In this document: positions 24,969 to 35,035 of the stretch, piece by piece
Position numbering within the stretch: position 1 is the stretch's first letter
Layout of the letters: each line of letters opens with the position of its first letter
NCBI GenBank assembly: GCA_001507425.1
Contig: LMAJ01000024.1
Span: forward strand, 1 to 64,000
DNA length: 64,000 bases
Direction of reading: 5' to 3'
From: Flavobacteriaceae bacterium CRH
GTDB taxonomy: Bacteria > Bacteroidota > Bacteroidia > Flavobacteriales > Flavobacteriaceae
Notes under the pieces: generated by a model
What the model was told of the DNA's origin: nothing
The model's input: the letters and a program-made list of their open reading frames with translations, nothing else
The model's database searches: none
Made by a program: the position numbers and the translations under genes

Positions 24969-26981
24969 ATGAAAAATTTATTAATGTTCTTTATTGCATT
25001 CTTAGTTTTTACATCGTGTTCAAAACATGAAGGCAAAAAAAATATTGCCATCACTGGAATAGATTCCACATTTCGACCTGGCAATGATTTTTTTAAATAT
25101 GTAAATGGTAAATGGTACGATTCTGTATCAATACCTGCATCTCAAGCCGGAGTAGGTGCCTATATGTTTATGAATTTCCCTCAGCGTATGCGCCTGCAAA
25201 GAATATTGGACAGTATTTCGCAAAGCAAGAATGCGGCAGGAAGCATAGCACAAAAGGTAGGAGACTTTTATGCATCAGGCATGGATACTGTAACCATTGA
25301 CAAACGCGGTTATGCACCTATTAAACCCCTGCTAGCCAAAATTGAAGCAATTAGCGATTTACCGTCTTTAATGAACTTTGTAGTTAATGAAGTAAAAACA
25401 GGCAATTCTTCTATCATTGCTTTTGGAGTATCACCTGATGATAAAAACAGCAAAATGAACATTGCTCAAATCTATCAAACGGGTATCGGTTTGCCTGACA
25501 GGGACTATTATTTTAAATCAGATTCGTCAACTGTAGCCATACAGGAATCATATAAAAAATACCTTGCTACATTGTTTCAACAAACAGGTTTCGATGCCAA
25601 AGAGGCTAAAAAGAATGCTAATCTGGTCTACGATATTGACAAACAACTGGCTGTTTCGCATAAAACAAAAGTTGAACTTCGGGATGTACAGGCCAATTAT
25701 AATAAAACAGCTGTAAAAGATCTTGCAAAAAGACATCCCAACATCAACTGGAGTACTTTTTTAAATAATTTAGGAGCTCAAACCGATTCTATTAATGTAG
25801 GCCAGCCAGCCTATTATGATGCTCTTAACAAGCTCTTAAAAACCATCCCCATTAATAACTGGAAGATTTACCTGAAAGCAAATTCTATAGAAAGATATGC
25901 AGATGATTTAAGTAAACCTTTTGCAGATGCCTCATTTGAGTATACTAAAGTGCTTTCTGGTCAGGCTGTTCAAAAATCACGTGGCGAAAAAATGGCTAAT
26001 ATCGTTGATAATTACTTAGGCGAAGCGTTGGGTGAATTGTATGTAAAGAAATATTTTTCAGAAGATGCCAAAAAACGCATGTTAATTCTCGTGAATAATT
26101 TGCAAAAAGCGTATGCCAAAAGAATTGATAATTTGGAATGGATGAGTCCCGCTACGAAACAAAAAGCTAAAGAAAAATTGTTTGCAATGACCAAAAAAAT
26201 AGGATATCCCGATAAATGGAAAGACTATAGCAATGTACATATAGCCAGGAATACCTATTTTGAGAACATTGTTTCGGCCTCTAAAGCTGCATATCAATTT
26301 CAATTATTAAAATTGGACAAACCAGTCGATAAATCAGAATGGTATACGACAACTCCAACAGTTACGGCATATAATAACCCTACTGCCAACGAAATTGTTT
26401 TTCCGGCAGGTATTTTACAGCCTCCATATTTTGATAATAATGCAGATGATGCACTTAACTATGGAGGTATCGGAATGGTTATAGGTCACGAAATAACCCA
26501 TACTTTTGATGATCAGGGTGCGCAATATGACAAGGATGGCAACTTAAAAAACTGGTGGACAAAAGAAGATTATGAGCAGTTTAAGTCAAGAATACAACAG
26601 GTTATCAATTTGTACAGTACCTATACCGTTTTAGGAGATCTACATATTAATGGCGCAATGACAGTTGGCGAAAATACGGCGGATATTGCTGGAATAGCAG
26701 TTGCCTATGATGCTTTTAAAATGACCCCGCAAGGACAAGGAAACACAAAAATCGACGGCTTTACTCCAGACCAACGCTTCTTTATTTCTATAGCCAAAAT
26801 ATGGAGAGTAAAAATGAAAGACGAGTTCCTGCGTTTGTGGATTAACAATAATCCACATTCTCCTCCAAATTGGCGTGTTAATGGTCCTTTAATGAATACT
26901 ACACCTTTTTACGAAGCATTTAATGTAAAACCTGGAGATAAAATGTTTTTGCCGAAAAAAGACAGAATAACAATTTGGTAG
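24969..26981 (+). CDS. M13-family zinc metallopeptidase lipoprotein (neprilysin/PepO type)
   Basis: 670 residues, the usual length for the M13 family. Type II signal peptide with lipid-anchor Cys17 (FLVFTSC). Zinc site: HEITH (His507, Glu508, His511) and ENTAD (Glu568, Asp572), plus the substrate-binding NAYY-like segment VTAYNNPTANEIVFPAGIL. It should cut short peptides in the periplasm or on the cell surface. It stands alone on the plus strand, flanked by a near-identical 30-base direct repeat on each side, which suggests insertion or duplication of the unit. Confidence 0.96.
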   Translation: MKNLLMFFIAFLVFTSCSKHEGKKNIAITGIDSTFRPGNDFFKYVNGKWYDSVSIPASQAGVGAYMFMNFPQRMRLQRILDSISQSKNAAGSIAQKVGDFYASGMDTVTIDKRGYAPIKPLLAKIEAISDLPSLMNFVVNEVKTGNSSIIAFGVSPDDKNSKMNIAQIYQTGIGLPDRDYYFKSDSSTVAIQESYKKYLATLFQQTGFDAKEAKKNANLVYDIDKQLAVSHKTKVELRDVQANYNKTAVKDLAKRHPNINWSTFLNNLGAQTDSINVGQPAYYDALNKLLKTIPINNWKIYLKANSIERYADDLSKPFADASFEYTKVLSGQAVQKSRGEKMANIVDNYLGEALGELYVKKYFSEDAKKRMLILVNNLQKAYAKRIDNLEWMSPATKQKAKEKLFAMTKKIGYPDKWKDYSNVHIARNTYFENIVSASKAAYQFQLLKLDKPVDKSEWYTTTPTVTAYNNPTANEIVFPAGILQPPYFDNNADDALNYGGIGMVIGHEITHTFDDQGAQYDKDGNLKNWWTKEDYEQFKSRIQQVINLYSTYTVLGDLHINGAMTVGENTADIAGIAVAYDAFKMTPQGQGNTKIDGFTPDQRFFISIAKIWRVKMKDEFLRLWINNNPHSPPNWRVNGPLMNTTPFYEAFNVKPGDKMFLPKKDRITIW

Positions 26982-27029
26982 TATTACGGATTTGGACACT
27001 TGGCTTAATGGAAATTGGTTTGTATTTGG

Positions 27030-27059
27030 GATGATTTGACAAATCTGAATAATGATTAA
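27030..27059 (+). repeat. Direct repeat downstream of the M13 peptidase gene, copy 2
   Basis: GATGATTTGACAAATCTGAA followed by TAATGATTAA, differing from copy 1 (24705-24736) by two substitutions and a two-base gap. Confidence 0.45.
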
Positions 27060-27204
27060 CCTTTTGACCAAACACGAAACGAACAATAGCATTAGTACTT
27101 TCTCTACCAAGATTTATTCCCTTTGTTAAAATTTGATTATTTCTTAGACAATTTAAAAATATGATTCGTATAACCTAACCTGCAAAGAGTTTATTGTATT
27201 ATGC

Positions 27205-28299
27205 TTAGAATTCCTTATGTTCCATAAAAAAAATACGTACTGTGGTTCCTTTAGAAACTTCACTGGAAATAAAAAGTTTACAGTTGATTTTTTCCACTAG
27301 ATTCATTACCAACTGAAGACCAATTCCTACACCTTTTTCATTAGCGGTACCTCTTCGGGTCGAATAATTACGATCTAAAATGGCCTCAACCATTTCTGAG
27401 GTCATTCCGATTCCGTTATCTGTAATAATCAGGTCATTACTACTCGCTGAAATACTTATACAACCATTCTCAGAGGTAAACTTAATGGCATTAGAAATTA
27501 GGTTTCGGAGAATAACAGTTAAAATTCCAAGATCGTTATGTATGTTATTAAGGCGACCAACATCGACTGTAAAGGTAATATTCTTATTTTCAAAAGTTGA
27601 TTTACATGCCTTTAAAACATCATTTAATAGTACATTAAAATCGATTAAAACCCTGCTGTGACGAATATTGTTGAAGTTCAACCTTGCCCAGTTAAAAGTA
27701 GTGTCCAGTAATTGTAAAGTTTCCAATGACTCCTCTTTAATAATCTTCATCATAGAAATAAACTCCTGCTGTGAAATTTCGGACTGTTCTGCCATAGAAG
27801 AAATGGAGATCAGATTCGCAATGGGGCTTCTAAGATCATGTCCGAGAATAGAGAGCATTCTGTCGTTGTTAAGATTTTTTTTCTTTAATTTTTCTTGTAA
27901 TACTATATCACTATTAATATTTACAAAAGCAACAATTTGCATATTCTTTATTATCGAGCCTTTAACTTCAAACCATTTCTGTTCTCCGGATTTACAGCTC
28001 ACATGAGCTTTTATTTTAATAAAACCTTTTCCGGCTAGTTTCACACTTTGTTCTCTTGCAGTCCATTCGGCTACAATTTCATTTCTGTAATTCTTATCAG
28101 GGTACAGTAGTTTTACCAGATCCATGTTTGTGGGAGCCTGATGTATTCGATAACCAATTTTTTTAATAAAATTTTTATTGAAAAAGAAGTACAAATATTC
28201 GCCTTCTATATTCTCTCTAATTATAATTGGATACGGTAAAAAGTCAACCAATTTTTTTAATTCAATTCTCGATATGTCAATATCATCTTCTAGAAACAT
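27205..28299 (-). CDS. PAS-domain sensor histidine kinase, soluble
   Basis: 364 residues with no transmembrane segment. A PAS-like sensor covers about 15-135 (PYPIIIRENIEGEYLYFF, later QKWFEVKGSIIKNM). The HisKA box is MLSILGHDLRSPI with His154. The GHKL domain follows with NAIKFTSENG (N box), ITDNGIGMT and KGVGIGLQLV. No response regulator gene is adjacent, so this is an orphan kinase. It probably senses a cytoplasmic signal through the PAS domain. Confidence 0.92.
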   Translation of the reverse strand: MFLEDDIDISRIELKKLVDFLPYPIIIRENIEGEYLYFFFNKNFIKKIGYRIHQAPTNMDLVKLLYPDKNYRNEIVAEWTAREQSVKLAGKGFIKIKAHVSCKSGEQKWFEVKGSIIKNMQIVAFVNINSDIVLQEKLKKKNLNNDRMLSILGHDLRSPIANLISISSMAEQSEISQQEFISMMKIIKEESLETLQLLDTTFNWARLNFNNIRHSRVLIDFNVLLNDVLKACKSTFENKNITFTVDVGRLNNIHNDLGILTVILRNLISNAIKFTSENGCISISASSNDLIITDNGIGMTSEMVEAILDRNYSTRRGTANEKGVGIGLQLVMNLVEKINCKLFISSEVSKGTTVRIFFMEHKEF

Positions 28300-28738
28300 A
28301 ATTCACATTTAAACCAATATTATTTATTCCTTTTACATGAAGATTATCTCTATATTATGATCACTTGGAACTATTGCAAAATAAAGAATTTTCAATGATT
28401 TAAATACTATCTCTATTATTAATAAATTGTTTTTTGTTTAACTTTATTTATATTAATATTAAACAAAATATAGTTTTTTTTTCATGAATATTTTACAAGA
28501 ACAATTTCAGTAAAGTAACACATTATAAATATTTCCATACCTGCCATTTAAATATGCAAAGCTGAAAGGTTGTTGTTTTGGAGTTTTTTGGTTCCTATAT
28601 AATTTATTTCTTGTAAATTTATCATCGCTCACTTTAGTGTATATGAAACTATTGAACACACTTCTTGGTGCAAAAATAGCTGTCATAGTAGATTGCGTAA
28701 TTCAGCTTAGTTTAGTAAGGGATTTATGAATTTTATTT
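28300..28738. other. Intergenic, no gene supported
   Basis: 439 bases of AT-rich DNA. The only open stretch is a 28-codon frame from ATG 28643 without recognisable content. No terminator or promoter consensus is clear. Confidence 0.5.
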
Positions 28739-29464
28739 TTATATAGAATTCTTACCAATAAAGCTTTGAAATTTAATTTTGTATTGTTCTGCGATAGTAA
28801 TTCTCTGTTTGTTGATAATGACTTGATTTCGCTCAATTTCTTCGATTTTATCTAAAGCTACAATAAAAGAGCGATGTATTCTCATAAATTGAGATTCGGG
28901 TAATTCTTCTTCTAATGATTTTAAACTCATTAAAGTCAGAATTGCTTTTGGCTGATTGACAAGCCATATTTTAATGTAATCTTTTAATCCTTCAAAATAT
29001 AAAACTTCATTAAGTTTGATTTTCAACTGTTTGTATTCTGATTTTACAAAAATAAAATCATTGCTTACCGAACTTTCAGTAGCTTTATTCCTTTTTAATC
29101 CAAACCACTGTTTTGCTTTTGCTGCAGCGTTGTAAAACTCTTCAAAGTTAAAAGGCTTCATTAAATAATCCAGCGCATCGGCTTTAAAACCATCTAAGGC
29201 ATATTCGCTAAAAGCGGTTGTAAAAATGATTCGGGTTTCTTTTGAAATGGTTTTTGACAGTTCCAATCCGGATAATTCCGGCATTTGAATATCCAGAAAA
29301 ACCAAATCAATTTGTTCGGTATTTAATAATTCCAGTGCATCAAAAGCATTGCTGCATTTTCCTTTTAATTCTAAAAAAGGTGTTTTTAAGACGTAATTCT
29401 GAATGAGTTCCAAGGCAAATGGTTCATCATCGACTACAATACAGCTGATTTTATTTTCCTGCAT
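28739..29464 (-). CDS. LytR/AlgR-family response regulator (receiver plus LytTR)
   Basis: 241 residues. Receiver about 5-120 with acidic VDDEP, phospho-acceptor Asp58 in FLDIQMPELSG and conserved Lys in LMKPFNFEEF. The C-terminal LytTR DNA-binding domain (about 140-240) carries VKSEYKQLKIKLNEVLYFEG and FMRIHRSFIVALDKI. It lies five bases behind the cognate kinase gene at the end of an efflux-pump operon, so it probably controls that operon. Confidence 0.94.
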   Translation of the reverse strand: MQENKISCIVVDDEPFALELIQNYVLKTPFLELKGKCSNAFDALELLNTEQIDLVFLDIQMPELSGLELSKTISKETRIIFTTAFSEYALDGFKADALDYLMKPFNFEEFYNAAAKAKQWFGLKRNKATESSVSNDFIFVKSEYKQLKIKLNEVLYFEGLKDYIKIWLVNQPKAILTLMSLKSLEEELPESQFMRIHRSFIVALDKIEEIERNQVIINKQRITIAEQYKIKFQSFIGKNSI

Positions 29465-29469
29465 ACCTC

Positions 29470-30516
29470 TTATTTTTGCGTATTTATTTCTAATTGTGTG
29501 CTAAAAATTTCATCCGTTTCCTGAATCCTAAAAAGATAATTTTCAGGATATAATAATTCAAGTCTTTTTTGAATGTTTTTTAAGCCAATTCCGGAACCGC
29601 TTTTGTCTGCATTGCTCTTTTTGATGTTGTTGTTTTGGGTTTCAAATTTTATTTTTGATCCTTCAATTTGCATTGAAAAATAAATAGTTGAATTGTTTAT
29701 TGCCGAAACGCCATGTTTAAAAGCATTTTCAATCAAAGAAATAAAAAGAAGCGGTGCCACTTGTAAATCTTCTGTCAATACTGGAAAATCAACATTTACA
29801 GCCGTTTTTTCTGAAGTTCTCATCTTCATTAAATCAATGTATCTTTCTATGAATTCGATTTCTTTTTTAAGGCTTACTTTCTCTACATTAGATTCATATA
29901 AAAGATAACGCATCAAAATACCCAGACTGTGAATGGTTTCTTTTGCTTTTTCCGGAGAAATATCGACCAGAGAGTAAATGTTATTTAACGAATTAAAGAA
30001 AAAATGAGGCTGAAGCTGGTATTTTAAATGCTGCAATTCCGATTCTAATTGGGTATTTTTAGATTCGTTTTTCTCAACTTCATTTTTAACCCAACGCTCA
30101 TAAATTCTTAGAGTAATAGAAAAAATTAGCGGAATTATAAGCGAAAGCGTATCAATATAAACAAAGAATCGCTTTGGCGGAAAATCTCTTTTTGCATCTT
30201 CAATCAAAGGAAATTTTGCTGTAAAATAATCCCTAAGCTGAAAATTGAGCCAGATAAAAAAGGCAATAACTATTGCATTGGCGATAAAATACAGCGCGAC
30301 TTTCTTTTTAAACAAAAAGGCATTGATAAAAACGAAATAATTCAAATAAAAAATGATGGCATAAAAGGCAAGCGGAATCCAGGAATGCTCTATAATTTTC
30401 TGCAAGTCAAAAGATTGTCCGGAAGATAATAGATACGGCAAACTAAATAAAACCGCCCAAACCGAAATGTGTATCAAGACGGCAAACAGACGGTTGTTTT
30501 TTATAAAATTATTCAT
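29470..30516 (-). CDS. LytS-type membrane histidine kinase
   Basis: 348 residues. Four transmembrane segments (about 10-30, 46-68, 73-92, 120-137), then a coiled coil and a His_kinase domain with QLQPHFFFNSLN (His171). The ATPase part has SLIENAFKHGVS and SGIGLKNIQKRLELLYP. This is the partner of the adjacent LytTR regulator. Its first bases overlap the 3' end of the permease gene by eight bases, so translation is coupled to the transporter. It may sense the pump's substrate or its activity. Confidence 0.93.
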   Translation of the reverse strand: MNNFIKNNRLFAVLIHISVWAVLFSLPYLLSSGQSFDLQKIIEHSWIPLAFYAIIFYLNYFVFINAFLFKKKVALYFIANAIVIAFFIWLNFQLRDYFTAKFPLIEDAKRDFPPKRFFVYIDTLSLIIPLIFSITLRIYERWVKNEVEKNESKNTQLESELQHLKYQLQPHFFFNSLNNIYSLVDISPEKAKETIHSLGILMRYLLYESNVEKVSLKKEIEFIERYIDLMKMRTSEKTAVNVDFPVLTEDLQVAPLLFISLIENAFKHGVSAINNSTIYFSMQIEGSKIKFETQNNNIKKSNADKSGSGIGLKNIQKRLELLYPENYLFRIQETDEIFSTQLEINTQK

Positions 30517-31726
30517 AACGTAAGGCGTTTATTGGGTCTAAAGCAGCTGCTTTTCGTGCTGGATACCATCCGAAAAATATTCCGGTAATGGCACAAACGG
30601 CAAATGAAATCAATATTGAAAACAGCGTTACGCTTGTTGGCCAGTTTAAAACATTGGCAATAAAAAAAGTCGAAATCAACCCTAAAGTTACTCCAATTAT
30701 TCCACCTGTAATACTAATTATGATGGCTTCAGTCAAAAATTGCATCAAAATATTATTTCCTCTGCCTCCAACAGCCATTCTTAAACCAATTTCTCTTGTT
30801 CTTTCCTTAACAGAAACATACATAATATTCATAATCCCAATGCCGCCAATCAATAGTGAAATTCCGGCAATGGCAACTAAAAGAACTGTCATCATTTCGC
30901 TGGTTGAACTAAACATTGAGATTAATTCTTGTTGAGAAAAGACGTTAAAATCGTCATCAGCATTTCCCAGTTTATGATTGTCTCTTAAAATTTGAGAAAT
31001 CTTGTTAACAGCAGCGGTTGCATTGTCTTCACTTTTAGACGAGGTTACAATTGATTGTAAATAAGTGGCAGCCAAAACCCTTTTTTGAACAGCAGTATAA
31101 GGCGCCAAAATAACATCATCCTGATCCTGCCCAAAAGTATTTTCGCCTTTCTCAGCAAGAACGCCAATAATTTTAAACGGAATTTTATTAAAACGAATTG
31201 TGGCTCCAATTGGGTTTTCGTTTGCTCCAAATAAATTTTCAACAATTGTTTTACCTATTACGGCAACTTTTGCAGAAGCCTGTATGTCTTCCTGAGTAAA
31301 CATGGTTCCGTCTTCGACATCTAAAACTCTGACTTTTAAATAATCCGGAGCAACGCCATATAATGTTGTCGGCCAGTTTTTAGAACTTCTGATTGCCTGA
31401 CCGCTTCCGTTTACTACGGGCGAAGTATTTTCAACCAAAGTTGCTTTTTTTTCAATCGATTCTAAATCTTTTACTGTTAATGTCTGCATGCTGCTCACAT
31501 CCATTCTTACGCCGCCCTGCATTCCGGCCCCCGGTCTAATCGTAATCATGTTAGAACCCATACTTGAAATTTGCGATTTAATGCTCTCTTTTGAGCCTTC
31601 GCCAATGGCAAGCATTGCAATAACAGAGGCTACACCAATAATGATTCCGAGCATGGTTAGAAAAGCCCTCATTTTATTAATTTGAAGTGCTTTTAATGCT
31701 ATTTTAAATAAACTTGAAAAATTCAT
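30509..31726 (-). CDS. ABC transporter permease, MacB/FtsX type
   Basis: 405 residues. One N-terminal transmembrane helix (about 20-42, AFLTMLGIIIGVASVIAML), a large periplasmic MacB_PCD domain (about 45-245) and three C-terminal helices in an FtsX domain (about 283-395). Family marks are GGIGIMNIMYVSVKERTREIG and FGWYPARKAAALDPINALRYE. Here the permease is separate from its ATPase, unlike E. coli MacB, which fuses them. It sits 21 bases after the ATPase gene. Confidence 0.94.
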   Translation of the reverse strand: MNFSSLFKIALKALQINKMRAFLTMLGIIIGVASVIAMLAIGEGSKESIKSQISSMGSNMITIRPGAGMQGGVRMDVSSMQTLTVKDLESIEKKATLVENTSPVVNGSGQAIRSSKNWPTTLYGVAPDYLKVRVLDVEDGTMFTQEDIQASAKVAVIGKTIVENLFGANENPIGATIRFNKIPFKIIGVLAEKGENTFGQDQDDVILAPYTAVQKRVLAATYLQSIVTSSKSEDNATAAVNKISQILRDNHKLGNADDDFNVFSQQELISMFSSTSEMMTVLLVAIAGISLLIGGIGIMNIMYVSVKERTREIGLRMAVGGRGNNILMQFLTEAIIISITGGIIGVTLGLISTFFIANVLNWPTSVTLFSILISFAVCAITGIFFGWYPARKAAALDPINALRYE

Positions 31727-31747
31727 AAGTTCTGTTTTTTAATGCTG

Positions 31748-32491
31748 TTATTCTTTTTCATCGCCCATATTTTGCAAGGCTTCGGCAGCGTTTAAGATAT
31801 TTTCATTTTTGTAATCTTTAATGATGTGACCGTCTTTTAAAACAATCGTTCTGCCGCTGAATAAGGCAATATCAGGCTCGTGCGTTACAAATACAATTGT
31901 TTTTCCTTCGGCATTTAATTTTTGAAAAAGCACCATAATTTCATAAGAAGTTCTCGTGTCCAGATTTCCTGTAGCTTCATCGGCAAGAATAACAACCGGA
32001 TCGTTAACCAAAGATCTTGCAATGGCCACACGTTGCTGCTGTCCGCCCGAAAGCTGACTTGGCGTATGCTCCAAACGTCCTGATAAACCTACCAGATTTA
32101 AAGAATCAATGGCTCTTTTTCGTCTTTCATCGGCTTTCACATTTTTATTATAGAGTAATGGTAATTCTGCATTTTCAATTGCTGTAGTTCTTGGAAGCAA
32201 ATTATAAGACTGAAAAATAAAACCAATTTTTTCATTTCTGATTTTTGCCAATTGGTTTCGGTCTAAATTTCGAACCGGAGTTTCATCAATTTCATAAATT
32301 CCGGATGAAGGCTGATCGAGACATCCTAAAATATTAAGCAAAGTTGATTTTCCCGAACCCGAAGACCCCATAATAGTTACAAATTCTCCTTCTTCTATAG
32401 AAAACGAAATTCCTTTTATGGCACGTACAATCTCGTCGCCCATTTTAAATTCTCGCTTTAAATCCTGAATATTTATAATGATATTTTTCAT
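31748..32491 (-). CDS. ABC transporter ATPase, MacB/LolD type
   Basis: 247 residues, a full nucleotide-binding domain. Walker A GSSGSGKST, Q-loop FIFQSYNLLP, signature LSGGQQQRVAIARSL, Walker B VVILADEATGNLD and H-loop FVTHEPD are all present. It powers the permease of the neighbouring gene. It starts three bases after the adaptor gene. Confidence 0.96.
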   Translation of the reverse strand: MKNIIINIQDLKREFKMGDEIVRAIKGISFSIEEGEFVTIMGSSGSGKSTLLNILGCLDQPSSGIYEIDETPVRNLDRNQLAKIRNEKIGFIFQSYNLLPRTTAIENAELPLLYNKNVKADERRKRAIDSLNLVGLSGRLEHTPSQLSGGQQQRVAIARSLVNDPVVILADEATGNLDTRTSYEIMVLFQKLNAEGKTIVFVTHEPDIALFSGRTIVLKDGHIIKDYKNENILNAAEALQNMGDEKE

Positions 32492-32494
32492 AGC

Positions 32495-33697
32495 TTATTT
32501 TTTTCCGGGAGGTTTTGGCATAAAAGGGCTTGATGAACTTCCAGAAGTTTCTTGAGTTACTGATTTTTCTTTTCTTAGCGCTGTTATAATTTGATTGGCT
32601 TGTGATAACCCGCTAATGATTTCATAATTAATTCCGTCATTTTTTCCAACCACTACTTGTTGTTGGTGAATTCCATCGTTGTATTTTACCCAAATCGTTT
32701 TAACATTTTTATCTGTAGAGCTATCCATTTTTCGTGTGGAAGCTTCCCCGTTTTTACTTTTGTTAAATTCATTCAAGAGAGTCATGTCGGGTTCAAAGGC
32801 AAAAGCTTTGGCTTCTAAAGTCATCACATCTTTTAGCTCCATGGTATAAATAGAGACTGTAGCAGTTAGTCCGGGTTTTAGTTTTTCTTCAGGATTATCT
32901 GCTTTTATAATAACGGTATAAGTCACTACATTTGAAGTAACAGTCGAATTTAATCGAACTTGTGTGACGGAACCTGAAAACTCCTGTTCAGGAAAAGCAT
33001 CTACCATAAAAGTTACCCTTTGGCCTTCTTTTACAGCGCCAATATCAGCCTCGTCAACATTGGCTTCAACCTGCATTTGTTTTAAATCTTTTGCAATGGT
33101 AAAAAGAGTAGGCGTACTGTAGCTTGCTGCTACGGTCTGACCTTCGTCAACGTCTTTAGAAAGCACAACGCCGTCAATTGGAGAATAAATATTGGCATAA
33201 CCTAAATTGGTCTGAGCTTTTCGCAAATTAGAATTCTGCTGTTGTGCTGTTCCTTTTGCCGTATTTAAATTAAATAAGGCTTCCTGATAATCAGCTTTAC
33301 TAATGACATTGGCTTTATAAAGAGAATATTGCCTGTCATAAATGACTTGCTTGTAATTTTGATCCTGCAAAGCCACATTGTAAGCTGATTTTGCCTGTTG
33401 TAAAACTTCCTCAAGGTTTTCTTTATCTAATTCGGCTATGAGCTGACCGGCTTTTACAGTCGAATTATAATCGACATAAATCTTTTGTACAACGCCTGAA
33501 ACCTGAGTTCCAACTTCAACTTGTTTAGTTGCTTCTATAGTTCCTGTGGCTGTAACGATATTGCTGATATTTCCATTTCTAACATGAACCGTTTCAACCT
33601 GAAGTACTTCTTTTTTATTGGTAAAAGAGTAAATAGTTGTTCCAATGGCAATAGTTACTAAAATGGAAGCTAGGGTTATTTTTGATTTCTTATTCAT
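32495..33697 (-). CDS. Efflux periplasmic adaptor, MacA/HlyD type
   Basis: 400 residues with an N-terminal membrane anchor (TLASILVTIAIGTTIYSF). The family core is visible: a barrel-sandwich segment VTATGTIEATKQVEVGTQVS, a coiled-coil hairpin rich in Lys/Glu/Gln (about 95-160), YANIYSPIDGVVLSKDVDEG and a beta-barrel (about 210-290). It links the inner-membrane pump to the TolC-type channel encoded upstream. Confidence 0.94.
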   Translation of the reverse strand: MNKKSKITLASILVTIAIGTTIYSFTNKKEVLQVETVHVRNGNISNIVTATGTIEATKQVEVGTQVSGVVQKIYVDYNSTVKAGQLIAELDKENLEEVLQQAKSAYNVALQDQNYKQVIYDRQYSLYKANVISKADYQEALFNLNTAKGTAQQQNSNLRKAQTNLGYANIYSPIDGVVLSKDVDEGQTVAASYSTPTLFTIAKDLKQMQVEANVDEADIGAVKEGQRVTFMVDAFPEQEFSGSVTQVRLNSTVTSNVVTYTVIIKADNPEEKLKPGLTATVSIYTMELKDVMTLEAKAFAFEPDMTLLNEFNKSKNGEASTRKMDSSTDKNVKTIWVKYNDGIHQQQVVVGKNDGINYEIISGLSQANQIITALRKEKSVTQETSGSSSSPFMPKPPGKK

Positions 33698-33709
33698 GAT
33701 GCTTATAAT

Positions 33710-35035
33710 TTAAATTTGAATTTGGTTTCCCTGATAAAATTGTAGTAGCTGATAATATAAAGCCAACGATAATTTGGCTTGTAAATAAGTTTGCTCGGCA
33801 TTGAGATAGGTATTCTTGCTTACCAATAAATCAGTAGAACTCAACGCGCCCAGCTCTGATTTTTTAATAGACATATCATAGGCCAGTTTTGAAGAACTTT
33901 TTAAGGCTGCGGCCGCTTCCATTTGGCTTTGGCTTGAATTTGCATTTTGCCAGGCATTTTCAATTTTCAGGTATAATTGTTTATTCTCTGAAACTGCCGA
34001 AAGTTTAGAACTTTCAATTTCAATTTTGGCATTGGCTACATTGGCTTTATTTTGATATTTGCTAAAAATCGGAATACTCAAAGACAATCCGGCACTTTGG
34101 TAAAAATTGCCATCAAACTGATTGAGGAAGTTGTAATCTTGTGTATTGGTATATCCTGAATTAAGACCAGCGGTTAAACTAAGTGTTGGTAAATAACCTG
34201 CTTTGACTTTTGATAATTCCAATTCTTTAATGGAAGTCTGAAGGCTGGCACTTTTTATTTCCGGTAAATTTGCAGCAGCAAAACTATAGACTGTTTTCAA
34301 ATCGGGAATTAAATACTGATCTGATGCTAATTTTGTGGGTACAATATCAAAAGATTCATTAGGGTCTAATTCCAGTAATTGTTTTAATGTAATAAGCTGT
34401 AAACGGTAATTGTTTTGTGCCGTAATCAAAGTTACTTCATCATTTTTAAGTTGTGTTTCCAAATTTGCCTCGTCAATTCCTGCAGCAGATCCTGCTTTAT
34501 ATTTTGTGCTCATTTGGCTTAATTGTTCTTTAGAAGAAACAATAACATTTTTAGCCACTTCAATTCCTTCTCTGTAATACAATGCCTGAAGATAAGCTTG
34601 TACGACACTCAAAAGAACATTGTTTTTTGCTTCAGTAACAAAAAAATCGTTTTGTTTTACTAAAAGCTCTTTTTGTTTGATCGTATTGTTGATGTAATTT
34701 CCTTTATATAAAGTCATTGATGCATTTACTCCCGCACTTGTTGAATTGATCAATTGCGAAACGTAACTGCTGGTAATAGGGTCAATACTTCGCCCGTTGT
34801 TCATGCTTTGTGAAGCGTTTGCGCTAACACTTGGTAATCGTTCATATTTTGACTGTTTGTAATTGATTTCGGCAGTATTTTGTGTAAGTTCTGCCTGTTT
34901 TACCGTAATGTTATTTTTGATTGCGTATGAAATACACTCTTCTAAACTCCATATTTTTGATGTTTTTTCCTGCTCTTGAGCCAAAGCAGCTACAGCTTGA
35001 AAAAGTATCATTATTATTACAACTATTTTTCTCAT
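33710..35035 (-). CDS. TolC-family outer-membrane efflux channel
   Basis: 441 residues with a signal peptide (IVVIIMILFQAVAALAQ) and two OEP repeats (about 30-225 and 245-435) rich in long helices with Ala/Asn/Gln. SANASQSMNNGRSIDPIT and SLSIPIFSKYQNKANVANA mark the barrel strands. It is the first gene of the pump operon, 12 bases before the adaptor gene. Together with the following genes it forms a tripartite exporter of the MacAB-TolC kind; the substrate (peptide, macrolide or lipid) is not visible. Confidence 0.93.
   Translation of the reverse strand: MRKIVVIIMILFQAVAALAQEQEKTSKIWSLEECISYAIKNNITVKQAELTQNTAEINYKQSKYERLPSVSANASQSMNNGRSIDPITSSYVSQLINSTSAGVNASMTLYKGNYINNTIKQKELLVKQNDFFVTEAKNNVLLSVVQAYLQALYYREGIEVAKNVIVSSKEQLSQMSTKYKAGSAAGIDEANLETQLKNDEVTLITAQNNYRLQLITLKQLLELDPNESFDIVPTKLASDQYLIPDLKTVYSFAAANLPEIKSASLQTSIKELELSKVKAGYLPTLSLTAGLNSGYTNTQDYNFLNQFDGNFYQSAGLSLSIPIFSKYQNKANVANAKIEIESSKLSAVSENKQLYLKIENAWQNANSSQSQMEAAAALKSSSKLAYDMSIKKSELGALSSTDLLVSKNTYLNAEQTYLQAKLSLALYYQLLQFYQGNQIQI

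Noticed and set aside
28643..28729. A 28-codon frame beginning MKLLNTLLGAK
   Set aside because: Too short, no conserved motif or start signal, and nothing around supports it.
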